DNA of 13,555 nucleotides from assembly GCA_044508215.1 (NCBI GenBank), contig JBIQID010000086.1, positions 1 to 13,555 on the forward strand. Reading direction: 5' to 3'. The notes under the pieces are model-generated. The model had not been told where the DNA came from. It searched no databases and saw nothing but the letters and a program-made list of their open reading frames with translations. Below, one piece after another: positions 1-8,867 of the stretch (positions are counted from its first letter, which is position 1; every line of letters begins with the position of its first letter). Source of the stretch: JAEZFI01 sp044508215. Its GTDB lineage: Bacteria; Actinomycetota; Acidimicrobiia; Acidimicrobiales; Microtrichaceae. The translations under genes were made by a program, and so were the position numbers.

Positions 1-140
1 GCCGTTGACAGGTCGCGACCCACGGCCGGATGCTGAGGCTGCCGACGGGGATTTCGTCGCGAGCAAGGAGAAGTGGGCAGTCGCCCGGCACACGGTCGGA
101 ACCTTCGCCGACACCGATGTGACCATCCAGGGGGACAGCC
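1..140. other. Left-edge region, possible tail of an upstream gene
   Basis: No gene can be called firmly here. Plus-strand frame 2 is open from the window edge and has a strongly G/C-biased third codon position from about 45 to 150, as a real gene would; it includes the peptide GDFVASKEKWAVARHTVGTF. If real, it would run on to a stop at 287-289, overlapping the next gene by about 150 bp, which is unusual, and the overlapping part is arginine- and proline-rich like a shadow frame. Frame 1 ends in a stop at 34-36 and could instead be the tail of an upstream gene. Positions 129-135 (AGGGGGA) form a good Shine-Dalgarno sequence for the gene starting at 141. Confidence 0.3.
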
Positions 141-1313
141 ATGCGCACCACCACGACGATCCTGACCGACGAGATGCTCGCCCGGTTCGACGAGCGAGCA
201 CCCGTCTACGACCGGGAGAACCGCTTCTTCCACGAGGACTGGGACGAGCTCCGGGCGTCGGGCTACCTGACCTCGTGCATCCCCGGTGAGCTGGGTGGGG
301 GCGGCTGGTTGCTCGACGAGTACGTGGCCAACGTGCAGCGCCTCGCGTACGTCGCTCCGGCGACCGCGCTCGGGTCGAACATGCACTGCTACTGGATGGG
401 CGTCGCAGCCGAGCTGCACCGGTGGGGCGACGACTCGGTCGAGTGGATGCTCCGGCGCGGTCTGGACGGCGACGTGTTCTGCGCGCTCCACGGCGAGGCC
501 GGCAACGAGATGCCGCTCCTCCTCGCGACCGCACACGCCGAACGGGCGGAGGGCGGTTGGCGCATCTCCGGGCACAAGATCTTCGGCAGCCTGACGCCGG
601 TGTGGACGCTCGGCGGCGGGCACGCCATGGACGTCAGCGATCCGGACAACCCGCAGATCGTCCACTTCTTCATCCCTCGGGACTCCGACGGCATCGAGAT
701 CATCGAGACCTGGGACACGCTCGGCATGCGGGCCACGCAGAGCCAGGACACGGTGCTCGACGGCGCCTTCGTCCCCGACGAGCTGATCGCGAGCGTCGTG
801 CCGATCGGGATGGCGGGAGCGGGCCCGTTCCAGCTGGCGATCTTCGGATGGGCGTTGATGGGGTTCGCCGCCACCTACCTCGGCGCGGCACGGCGGGCGT
901 TCGACATCACGGTGCAGCGGATGCCGCAGCGGACGTCGCTGTCGCTCGAGAGCTCGATGGCGCACCATCCCGAGGTGCAGCACCAGGTGGCCGAGATGCG
1001 CATCGGTCTCGACGCAGCGACCGCCCTCCTCGAGAGCACCGTGGCCGACTGGGCGACGGGCGTGGAGCACCCGGACTGGCCGATCCGCCTCATCGCCACC
1101 CGGTCGTTCGTGAACCGGACGGCGCTCGACGTGGTGAACCGTGCGCTCGACCTCTCGGGCGGGGCAGGGACGTTCAAGCGCAACCGCCTGGAGCAGATCT
1201 TCCGCGACGTCCGGATGGGGGCGTTCCACCCCGGCAACTCGATGATGGCGCACGAGGTGATCGGCAAGCTGTGCCTGGGAGTGGACCCGGACGCCGCCCC
1301 CCGCTGGGGTTGA
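141..1313 (+). CDS. Acyl-CoA dehydrogenase-fold flavoprotein, probably not a classical dehydrogenase
   Basis: The 390-residue protein has the length and layout of the acyl-CoA dehydrogenase (ACAD) superfamily: an N-terminal helical domain, a middle beta domain with GHKIFGSLTPVW (around residue 143) and WDTLGMRATQSQDTVLDGAF (around 190-210), and a C-terminal helical domain with SGGAGTFKRNRLEQIFRDVR near residue 345. The ATG at 141 follows AGGGGGA with a 5-base spacer. The catalytic base is odd. The short-chain/medium-chain position, normally Y-E-G-T, reads H-P-G-N (residues 363-366), and the alternative position used by isovaleryl-CoA dehydrogenase, in the helix around FGWALMGFAATYLGAARR, also has no Glu. 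The H-P-x-N ending resembles flavin-dependent monooxygenases of the same fold (HpaH, HsaA, DszC relatives). It is therefore safer to call it an ACAD-superfamily flavoprotein of unknown substrate. It is followed, tail to tail, by the gene ending at 1332. Confidence 0.85.
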   Translation: MRTTTTILTDEMLARFDERAPVYDRENRFFHEDWDELRASGYLTSCIPGELGGGGWLLDEYVANVQRLAYVAPATALGSNMHCYWMGVAAELHRWGDDSVEWMLRRGLDGDVFCALHGEAGNEMPLLLATAHAERAEGGWRISGHKIFGSLTPVWTLGGGHAMDVSDPDNPQIVHFFIPRDSDGIEIIETWDTLGMRATQSQDTVLDGAFVPDELIASVVPIGMAGAGPFQLAIFGWALMGFAATYLGAARRAFDITVQRMPQRTSLSLESSMAHHPEVQHQVAEMRIGLDAATALLESTVADWATGVEHPDWPIRLIATRSFVNRTALDVVNRALDLSGGAGTFKRNRLEQIFRDVRMGAFHPGNSMMAHEVIGKLCLGVDPDAAPRWG

Positions 1314-1333
1314 CGCGGCGTCGGCCGCCCGTC
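1312..1333. terminator. Candidate bidirectional hairpin between convergent stops
   Basis: GACGCGGC (1312-1319) can pair with GCCG (1324-1327) and CGTC (1330-1333) around a GTCG loop, with a 2-base bulge. The stem contains most of both stop codons, TGA at 1311-1313 (plus) and 1334-1332 (minus). There is no T run on either side, so this is at best a U-less terminator of the kind inferred in actinobacteria. Confidence 0.3.
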
Positions 1334-2747
1334 AGTCGCCCTTCATCTCGATGGGGGTGCGGACCATCGTGGGCATCCCCTCCCCCGTCACGATCCCGAG
1401 GTAGCAACGGCCGCTTCGCTCGGCGCAGTCGACGAAGGGCGGTTCGCCCACGTCGCCCCGGCTGAGCATCGTCCGCGGCAGCTTCATGGTGAGCTCGAAG
1501 CGACCGTCAGCATCGGCGGTGGTGCCGAAGCCACCCCGGTACACGCAGAAGGAGTAGCCCTCCATGACCTTCGGGACGTCGTGGCAGACGCCGACCGGCT
1601 CGCTGAAGCCGGGCGGGAAGTGCTCGCCCACGATCGTGACCTGCTGCTCGTCGTCGTAGGGGCCCGGCTCGACGATCCGGAGCTCCGGGCGGGGCGACGC
1701 CGGTACGCCGGGGTCAGCCACTACGAGTTCGAGTGCCAGGTCCTGGGGCCATGACACGCTGCCGCCGGGGGTCGGGAGGTAGTCCATCGTCCGCGAGACC
1801 ACGACTGCGCACCGAACCTCCGCGCAGTCCTGCCACCCGTCGTAGGAGAACAGCTCCCGCGGCATCGTGACGGTCCCCTCACCGGCGCCCTCGTCGTCCG
1901 GGGTGATCGACCCGAGCGGGGTGCAGTCATTGAGTCCGGGCGCCGCGTGGACGACGCAGAGGCGCAGCGCGAGCGTCGCCCATTCGGGTTCGAGGCCCTG
2001 CTCACGGGCGGCGAGCACGGACTCATCGATCGGCGCCCGTTCGACCTGTACCGCCACCTGCTGCCGCTCGGCGTAGGGCTTCCCTGGCGTCACCGACAGC
2101 GACGGCCGAAGGAACGGCTCGCCAACGAACCGGAGGTCGTCCGATCGCAGGGCCGGAAGGTTCGCATAGTCACGCTCTACTCGGAGGTGGCACGGCGTCG
2201 ACGGGTCCCCGCAGTCGAAGGTGCCCGCAGCCGTCTCGATCACCCGGTTCACGATGAGCGAGGTCTGGCTCCGGGCACCGCCCTCCGACTCCTCCCACGT
2301 CGACCCACCCCTCGGGTCCCCGAGGAGGTCGCAGTAGTCGCCCGCGCCCTGTGTCACGCACACCTCCACGCTCATCGCGTGGTGATCGGTGTACGGCACC
2401 TCCACCCGGATGACCTGACCGTCGGTGATCGGGCCCTCGGGCTGGACGACGCGCATGAACGGCTCGTACTCGGCCTCGGGCAAGGGTTCGGGTGGCGGCG
2501 GGAGCTGCATCCCCTGCTCCTCGGGCTCCTCGGCCATGCGGGTGCGCACCTCGTGCTGATCGTCACGGAGCGCCACCGCGCCGATGCCCGCGAGGACCAC
2601 GGCGATCGACGCAAGGACTGTTCCGGCGGCGCGCCGCACCCGGACCCGCCGTCGTGCCCTGCGGTGCACCACGGCCAGCTCGTCGGCCCGGGCGACGTCC
2701 AGGTCGACCGAGCGGAGCGCATCCTTCACGAGCTCATCCACGGGCAT
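1332..2747 (-). CDS. Membrane-anchored protein with three neocarzinostatin-like domains, partner of the ECF sigma factor
   Basis: The protein has 471 residues. Residues 1-39 form a basic cytoplasmic segment (VVHRRARRRVRVRRA), residues about 40-60 a single membrane helix, and 80-97 a proline-rich linker. Then come three extracellular modules at about 98-205, 215-342 and 354-467. Each has four cysteines in the same spacing: C130/C139 and C179/C186; C264/C275 and C308/C313; C388/C401 and C441/C448. The third carries VTIVGEHFPPGF, a D-A-D-G-R-F-E-L strand and V-D-C-A-E, which is the pattern of the neocarzinostatin immunoglobulin-like fold with its two disulfides. The start ATG at 2747 has GAGGAGG six bases upstream and overlaps the sigma gene by 14 bp, so translation is probably coupled. 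No HxxxCxxC zinc anti-sigma motif is present. I infer an atypical anti-sigma factor or sensor; ligand binding is not shown. Confidence 0.75.
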   Translation of the reverse strand: MPVDELVKDALRSVDLDVARADELAVVHRRARRRVRVRRAAGTVLASIAVVLAGIGAVALRDDQHEVRTRMAEEPEEQGMQLPPPPEPLPEAEYEPFMRVVQPEGPITDGQVIRVEVPYTDHHAMSVEVCVTQGAGDYCDLLGDPRGGSTWEESEGGARSQTSLIVNRVIETAAGTFDCGDPSTPCHLRVERDYANLPALRSDDLRFVGEPFLRPSLSVTPGKPYAERQQVAVQVERAPIDESVLAAREQGLEPEWATLALRLCVVHAAPGLNDCTPLGSITPDDEGAGEGTVTMPRELFSYDGWQDCAEVRCAVVVSRTMDYLPTPGGSVSWPQDLALELVVADPGVPASPRPELRIVEPGPYDDEQQVTIVGEHFPPGFSEPVGVCHDVPKVMEGYSFCVYRGGFGTTADADGRFELTMKLPRTMLSRGDVGEPPFVDCAERSGRCYLGIVTGEGMPTMVRTPIEMKGD

Positions 2748-3297
2748 CGGAGACCTCCTCGTGCTGTTCGGTGACGGGCCCTGCTTCGGCCCGCGATCCG
2801 TCGTTGCGGTCAGTCGCGTCCTCGGCGAGGAGCTCCTCCAGCCGGGCGCGGGCGCGGTGGAGGTGCACCCGCACCGTCGCCGGCCGGGTGCCCATCAGCG
2901 CTGCGACCTCGGCGGTGTCGAGGTCGTCGAGGTAGTGCAGCACCACCGCGGCCCGTTGCTGGCGGGGCAGCTGCATCACCGCGGCGACGACGGCCTCACG
3001 AGTGCCGTGGTCGAGGCCCACCGACCCCTCGAGGAGCGTGACGTCGAGCTGCCCGCCCTCCCGCACGCGACGATCCCGCACCCGGACCGCCTGGCGGACG
3101 GTCACCCGACGCAGCCAGGCGCCCGGCCTGTCGTAGGACCGGAGGCGGCGCCAGCGGACGAGCATCCGCGTGAACGACTCCTGGGCGATCTCCCGGGCCA
3201 GCCCCTCGTCGCCGACGATCAGGTACGCGACGTGGACCATCGCCGGGTACTCCTCGGCGAAGAGGTCCTCGAACGCTGGATCGGGCTGTCCCATCAC
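2734..3297 (-). CDS. ECF RNA polymerase sigma factor, SigE-like family
   Basis: This 187-residue protein has the two ECF sigma domains. Sigma-2 (about residues 9-75) shows FEDLFAEEYPAMVHVAYLIV and AREIAQESFTRMLVRWRRL, which contact core polymerase and the -10 element. Sigma-4 (about 105-158) shows LPRQQRAAVVLHYLDDLDTA and a helix-turn-helix TRPATVRVHLHRARARLEEL for the -35 element. The start is GTG at 3297 or, three bases on, ATG at 3294; GGAGAG lies directly upstream, unusually close. The acidic C-terminal tail (160-187) has no recognised domain. The gene lies 75 bp downstream of the inositol phosphate synthase gene on the same strand and overlaps the membrane protein gene, giving the usual sigma/regulator arrangement. 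No convincing autoregulated ECF promoter is seen in the gap. Confidence 0.92.
   Translation of the reverse strand: MMGQPDPAFEDLFAEEYPAMVHVAYLIVGDEGLAREIAQESFTRMLVRWRRLRSYDRPGAWLRRVTVRQAVRVRDRRVREGGQLDVTLLEGSVGLDHGTREAVVAAVMQLPRQQRAAVVLHYLDDLDTAEVAALMGTRPATVRVHLHRARARLEELLAEDATDRNDGSRAEAGPVTEQHEEVSDARG
2754..2760 (-). promoter_or_regulatory. Strong ribosome binding site inside the sigma gene
   Basis: On the minus strand GAGGAGG lies six bases before the ATG at 2747 and inside the end of the sigma factor coding region. It fixes the start of the downstream membrane protein and supports coupled translation of the pair. Confidence 0.75.
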
Positions 3298-3329
3298 CTC
3301 TCCACACCCCGAGGCGTGCGAAGTGTTTA

Positions 3330-3365
3330 CCCGACCCTCGGAGGGTGGCCCCGTGGAGGGTCGGG
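3330..3365 (-). terminator. Candidate hairpin terminator after the inositol phosphate synthase gene
   Basis: CCCGACCCTC (3330-3339) and GAGGGTCGGG (3356-3365) are a perfect 10-bp inverted repeat around a 16-base loop. An alternative smaller hairpin, ACCCTC-G-GAGGGT, uses 3334-3346. It lies just past the stop of the upstream minus-strand gene and before the sigma factor start, so it may end or attenuate read-through into the sigma gene. There is no T run after it (TAAACACTT follows on the minus strand). Confidence 0.45.
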
Positions 3366-3372
3366 TGGGCCG

Positions 3373-4671
3373 CTACTCGTCCTCGGCGTGGGTGACGGGC
3401 TCCTCGCCCATCCACTGGCGGAGGGTGTTCTTCAGCTTGATCTGCTGGATGAAGATGTCGTGCTCGGGGCCGACGGGGCCTGCCTGGGGGCTCTTCCAGT
3501 AGAAGCTGAGCCACTCCTGCACACCCGACTGCCCGGCGCGCTGGGCGAGGTCCAAGAAGAGGGCGAGGTCGAGCACGATCGGTGCCGCCAGGATCGAGTC
3601 CCGGCACATGAAGTCGACCTTGATCTGCATCGGGTAGCCCATCCACCCGAAGATGTCGATGGCGTCCCACCCCTCCTTGTTGTCGCCGCGGGGCGGGTAG
3701 TAGTTGATCCGCACGACGTGGTCGATGTTGCCGTAGAGCTCGGGATAGAGGTCCGGCTGCAGGATCGTGTCGAGCACCCCCAGCTTCGACATCTCCTTGG
3801 TCTTGAAGTTCTCGGGGTCGTCGAGGACCTCGCCGTCGCGGTTGCCCAGGATGTTCGTCGAGTACCAGCCGCGGAGCCCCAGCATCCGAGCCTTGAAGCC
3901 GGGCGCGAGGATCGTCTTCATCAGCGTCTGGCCGGTCTTGAAGTCCTTGCCCGTGATGGCCACGCCGTTCTGGATGGCGAGCTGCTCCATGGCAGGGAGG
4001 TCGATCGTGAGGTTGGGCGCACCGTTCGCGTAGGGGACGCCGGAGGCGAGCGCTGCATACGCGTAGATCTCCGAGGGCGCGATGTTCGGATCGCTGGCCT
4101 TCAGGCCGGCCTCGAAGCTCTCGATGGTCTCGTGGACCTCGCTGGGCTCCTGGTAGGCCTCGGTGGACCCGCACCAGATCATCACGAGGCGCTCGCAGTC
4201 GTTCTCCACCTTGAAGCGCTCGATGTCGGCGATCACCTGCTGGGCCAGGTCCCACTTCGACTCGCCGGTCTTCACGCGCACGCCGTCGAGGTTCTTCACC
4301 CAGCGCTGGTCGAAGACGGCGTCCATCGCCACCACGCCCTCGAGCTCGGAGGAGAGCGGAGCGAGGTCCTCGTTGGTCAGCACACCGGCGGTCCGGGCGG
4401 CCTCCAGCGCGTTCGGGGAGATCGGGTCCCACCCACCGAACACGAGGTCGTCGAGCGAGGCGAGGGGCACGAAGTCCCGGATCAGGGGGTTCCGGTCCTC
4501 GGACCGCTCGCCGAGGCGGATGTGCGCCATCTGGGTGAGCGAGCCGATGGGTGCCGCCAGGCCCTTCCGTGCGGCGATCACCCCGGCGTAGGCCGTGGAG
4601 GCGACCGCCCCCATGCCGGGCGTGAGGATGCCGAGCTTGCCGGATGCGGGCGCGATGTCGAGAGCTGCCAT
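3373..4671 (-). CDS. ino1: myo-Inositol-1-phosphate synthase (inositol-3-phosphate synthase)
   Basis: The enzyme uses NAD+ to convert glucose 6-phosphate to 1D-myo-inositol 3-phosphate, the first step towards phosphatidylinositol lipids and mycothiol in actinobacteria. Numbered from the upstream TTG, it has a Rossmann segment KLGILTPGMGAVAST (24-38), GGWDPISPNALEAA (91-104), SGVPYANGAPNLTIDLPA (222-239), the family signature GKDFKTGQTLMKTILAPGFK (253-272), RGWYSTNILGNRDGEVLDD (279-297) and NYYPPRGDNKEGWD (335-348). The lysines in GKDFKTG and DNKEG fall in regions known to hold active-site lysines in this family. I prefer the ATG at 4671 (432 residues, MAALDIAPASGKLG); a TTG at 4707 would add 12 residues. 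Neither has a clear Shine-Dalgarno sequence. It is divergent from the LysR gene, which may control it. Confidence 0.93.
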   Translation of the reverse strand: MAALDIAPASGKLGILTPGMGAVASTAYAGVIAARKGLAAPIGSLTQMAHIRLGERSEDRNPLIRDFVPLASLDDLVFGGWDPISPNALEAARTAGVLTNEDLAPLSSELEGVVAMDAVFDQRWVKNLDGVRVKTGESKWDLAQQVIADIERFKVENDCERLVMIWCGSTEAYQEPSEVHETIESFEAGLKASDPNIAPSEIYAYAALASGVPYANGAPNLTIDLPAMEQLAIQNGVAITGKDFKTGQTLMKTILAPGFKARMLGLRGWYSTNILGNRDGEVLDDPENFKTKEMSKLGVLDTILQPDLYPELYGNIDHVVRINYYPPRGDNKEGWDAIDIFGWMGYPMQIKVDFMCRDSILAAPIVLDLALFLDLAQRAGQSGVQEWLSFYWKSPQAGPVGPEHDIFIQQIKLKNTLRQWMGEEPVTHAEDE

Positions 4672-4710
4672 GCCCGCCAGTCTTCGCCCAACCGACTCCT
4701 CGCTCAAGCG

Positions 4711-4720
4711 ATGAATTCAT
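4711..4720. promoter_or_regulatory. Palindromic candidate operator between ino1 and lysR
   Basis: ATGAATTCAT is a perfect 10-bp palindrome, strikingly AT-rich for this sequence, in the gap between the two divergent genes. It ends on the first base of the likely lysR -10 element and, on the other strand, overlaps TATGAA, a weak -10 candidate for ino1. LysR proteins usually bind imperfect dyads in such divergent gaps, so this is a reasonable place for the regulator to act. The function is inferred. Confidence 0.4.
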
Positions 4721-4725
4721 AAGAT
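4720..4725 (+). promoter_or_regulatory. -10 element (TAAGAT) for a leaderless lysR transcript
   Basis: TAAGAT fits the actinobacterial TANNNT -10 pattern. Six bases separate it from the ATG at 4732, so transcription would begin at or within a base or two of the start codon. No recognisable -35 hexamer and no Shine-Dalgarno sequence is present. Confidence 0.5.
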
Positions 4726-4728
4726 CTG

Positions 4729-5601
4729 GTGATGCTTCCCGAGTGGTCGCTGCAGCAGCTCGCGTACCTCCGGGAGGTCGCACGCTCCCCCACCTGGACC
4801 GACGCGGCCGAACGCCTCGGCGTGACCCAGCCGGCGCTCTCCCAGGGCCTCGGCGAACTGGAGCGCCGCCTCGGGATCGACCTCTTCGAGCGCCGCGGCC
4901 GCAACCGGGTGCTCACCGATGCCGCTCGACCGCTGGTCGAGCTCGCCGAGCAGGTGCTGGTGACGGCCGACGACCTGTCCTCGATGGCTCGACGGGTGGC
5001 GGTCGGGTCGAGTGGGCCCCTGCGTGTGGGGATGATCGACGTCGCCGCCCTGCACACGTTGCCGTCAGCCATCACCGGCTTCCGAAGCCAGCACCCCGAC
5101 GTGGACCTCCGCCTCTCGGTCGCACCGTCCGGCCGGCTGCTGCGCCGTCTCCGTGCCGCGGAGCTCGACCTGGTGGTCGTCGTCCGCCCGCAGGTCACGC
5201 CGGTCGGGGTAGAGGTGTTCGCACTCGTCGAGGAGGAACTGCGGGTCTACGCGCCGGAGGACGCCCCACGACGGCGGTCGGCAGCGTCGTGGGGGCCGTG
5301 GGCGATGTACCCGGAGGGCTCGACGACGCGGTCGATCATCGAGAGGGCCCTGCGGCGGGCCGGCGCTCGACTGGAGCTGGTCAGCGAGTCCGACAACCCC
5401 GACGTCCTCCGCCAGATGGTGCGCCTGGGCCTCGGGTGGGCGGTGCTCCCCCGCTCGGAGGCCGAGACGGGCCCTGATCCGCTGCGCCCCTACCGGCGGG
5501 AGCCGATCGCCACGCGCGAGCTGGTGGTCGCCCGACGCACGACCGCGCCGTGGGACCCGCGGGCGGAGGCGTTCGTCGCCCTCGCCCGAGCCGCGGCCTG
5601 A
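4729..5601 (+). CDS. LysR-family transcriptional regulator
   Basis: The 290-residue protein has the LysR architecture. The N-terminal winged helix-turn-helix (about residues 7-66) contains LQQLAYLREVARSPTWTDAA, then ERLGVTQPALSQGLGELERR and LGIDLFERRGRN, a near-textbook match. A linker helix follows, and from about residue 92 a periplasmic-binding-protein-like effector domain starts with SGPLRVGMIDVAALHTLPSA. Start is GTG 4729 or ATG 4732; the ATG fits a leaderless transcript better. It is divergent from ino1 with only a short gap, the usual arrangement for a LysR protein and a gene it controls, so ino1 is the natural candidate target. The effector is unknown. Downstream lies the first palindromic repeat and then the convergent uvrB. 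Confidence 0.93.
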   Translation: MMLPEWSLQQLAYLREVARSPTWTDAAERLGVTQPALSQGLGELERRLGIDLFERRGRNRVLTDAARPLVELAEQVLVTADDLSSMARRVAVGSSGPLRVGMIDVAALHTLPSAITGFRSQHPDVDLRLSVAPSGRLLRRLRAAELDLVVVVRPQVTPVGVEVFALVEEELRVYAPEDAPRRRSAASWGPWAMYPEGSTTRSIIERALRRAGARLELVSESDNPDVLRQMVRLGLGWAVLPRSEAETGPDPLRPYRREPIATRELVVARRTTAPWDPRAEAFVALARAAA

Positions 5602-5639
5602 GAGAGCGCGAGCCCAACACCACCCGCACCCCCGCTTCG

Positions 5640-5690
5640 TCCCGCAGGTTGCGACGGTTCTGTCGCACCCTGCATGACAGAACCGGGGGG
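5640..5690. repeat. Palindromic intergenic repeat, copy 1
   Basis: This copy lies between the convergent lysR and uvrB stops. Arm GCAGGTTGCGAC (5644-5655) pairs with GTCGCACCCTGC (5662-5673), one mismatch, 6-base loop GGTTCT. A second, overlapping stem is perfect: CGGTTCTGTC (5655-5664) with GACAGAACCG (5676-5685). The two stems share bases and cannot form together. Positions 5644-5686 match 9583-9625 at 39 of 43 bases. A bidirectional terminator or a dispersed REP-like element are both possible. Confidence 0.8.
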
Positions 5691-5706
5691 TGAGCGCGTG
5701 GGGGCG

Positions 5707-7764
<2,058 letters not shown>

Positions 7765-7770
7765 GGATCA

Positions 7771-7776
7771 AGGCTA
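7771..7776 (-). promoter_or_regulatory. -10 element (TAGCCT) for a leaderless uvrB transcript
   Basis: On the minus strand TAGCCT fits TANNNT and ends six bases before the GTG at 7764, so the transcript would start at the start codon. No ribosome binding site is seen there, and no good -35 hexamer. Confidence 0.5.
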
Positions 7777-7847
7777 CCGACGCGGTGTGACAGCTGGTCC
7801 GGCGCCTCGGGTCACATCAGGCGTCCGGGGCGCCACCGGTCGCACGG

Positions 7848-7853
7848 TAGGTT
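7848..7853 (+). promoter_or_regulatory. -10 element (TAGGTT) for a leaderless coaE transcript
   Basis: TAGGTT fits TANNNT and is followed by seven bases and then the GTG at 7861. This supports that GTG as the true start, since the in-frame open stretch runs further upstream into the 5' part of uvrB. Confidence 0.5.
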
Positions 7854-7860
7854 CCTCGCC

Positions 7861-8463
7861 GTGTTCCTCGTGGGTCTGACCGGCGGCATCGGTTCCGGGA
7901 AGTCGAGCGTGTCCGCACACCTCGCCGAGCTGGGGGCCGTGGTCGTCGACGCCGACGCGATCGTCCACGAGCTGCAGCAGCCCGGCACGCAGGTGTTCGC
8001 CGACATGGTCGAGCGCTTCGGCGACGGCATCGTCCGCCCGGACGGCACCCTCGACCGGCAGGCGGTGGCCGACCTGGTGTTCAACGACCCCGAGGCGCTC
8101 GCCGACCTGGGCAAGATCGTCCACCCCCGTGTCCGCGACGAGATCACGAGGCGGGTGGTCGAGCAGGCCGAGACCGACAACATCGTGGTGCTCGACATCC
8201 CGCTGCTCGCCGAGTCGGGCTGGGAGGGGACGGTCGGCACGATCGTCGTCGACCTCGACCCCGAGCTGGCCATCGACCGCCTGGTAGAGCACCGGGGGTT
8301 CGACGAGGCCGACGCCCGGGCCCGCATCGGCAACCAGGCGTCCCGCGAGGAGCGGCTGGCCCAGGCCCGGTGGGTGATCGACAACAGCGGCACGCTCGAC
8401 GACCTCCGCGAGCGGGTCGAAGCGCTGTGGGCCGAGCTGCAGGCCGCCCGCGACGCCGCCTGA
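7861..8463 (+). CDS. coaE: Dephospho-CoA kinase
   Basis: CoaE phosphorylates the 3'-hydroxyl of the ribose of dephospho-CoA with ATP, the last step of coenzyme A synthesis, in the cytoplasm. From the GTG start the protein has 200 residues, the normal single-domain length. It begins directly with FLVGLTGGIGSGKSSVSAHL, whose GGIGSGKS is the P-loop; then VVDADAIVHELQQPG with the conserved Asp, KIVHPRVRDE, VVLDIPLLAESGWE, and the lid region RIGNQASREERLAQARWVID ending in NSG. Starts further upstream in the same frame would add sequence antisense to uvrB and precede the natural N-terminus. coaE lies beside uvrB in many actinobacteria, though here the two are divergent. Confidence 0.97.
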   Translation: MFLVGLTGGIGSGKSSVSAHLAELGAVVVDADAIVHELQQPGTQVFADMVERFGDGIVRPDGTLDRQAVADLVFNDPEALADLGKIVHPRVRDEITRRVVEQAETDNIVVLDIPLLAESGWEGTVGTIVVDLDPELAIDRLVEHRGFDEADARARIGNQASREERLAQARWVIDNSGTLDDLRERVEALWAELQAARDAA

Positions 8464-8524
8464 GCGTGCGCACCGGGATCCCACGCACCCGGCGCGGCCC
8501 GGCACGGACCACGCACGCCTTGCG

Positions 8525-8854
8525 ATGGCGCCGACGGACGGCAACGCTGGGGCGATGACGCAGCCGATGACCCAGCCGCAGGTGATGGAGCCCCGCGTCG
8601 ACGTCCTCGAGGACGAGGAGACCCGCACCGGCGAGCCCCGCGTCGCGCACATCGTGAAGGTGGGTCCGGGCGAGACGGCCACGGCAAAGGTGCTGGAGGC
8701 CCGGATCGAGGGGACGCCCCTCGAAGCCCTGTGCGGGCACGTCTGGGTGCCCGAGCGCGACCCGAAGCAGCTGCCCGTCTGCCAGAAGTGCAAGGACATC
8801 TACGAGATGTACCGCTCCTTCAACGACGGGCTGAACGAGAACCCGACCGACTGA
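8525..8854 (+). CDS. DUF3039 protein, small putative zinc-binding protein
   Basis: The 109-residue protein resembles the actinobacterial DUF3039 family, whose core reads ALCGHVWVPERDPKQLPVC followed by QKCKDIYE. Cys70, Cys86 and Cys89, with His42 in VAHIVK, could form one zinc site; this is inferred from the residue pattern. The function of the family is unknown. The start is uncertain: ATG codons at 8525, 8555, 8567 and 8585 are all in frame and none has a clear ribosome binding site, and the N-terminal 35 residues are low in complexity and acidic. The stop codon overlaps the ribosome binding site of the next gene, so the two are probably translated together. There is no membrane segment or signal peptide. 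Confidence 0.85.
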   Translation: MAPTDGNAGAMTQPMTQPQVMEPRVDVLEDEETRTGEPRVAHIVKVGPGETATAKVLEARIEGTPLEALCGHVWVPERDPKQLPVCQKCKDIYEMYRSFNDGLNENPTD

Positions 8855-8867
8855 GGACCACCACCTG

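Noticed and set aside
7786..7816. Inverted repeat TGTGAC / GTCACA in the uvrB-coaE gap, resembling CRP half-sites
   Set aside because: The spacer is 19 bp, far from the 6 bp between CRP half-sites (TGTGA/TCACA), and 6-bp arms can arise by chance.
7765..7860. SOS (LexA) box for uvrB
   Set aside because: No match to the actinobacterial CGAAC-N4-GTTCG pattern was seen in the gap.
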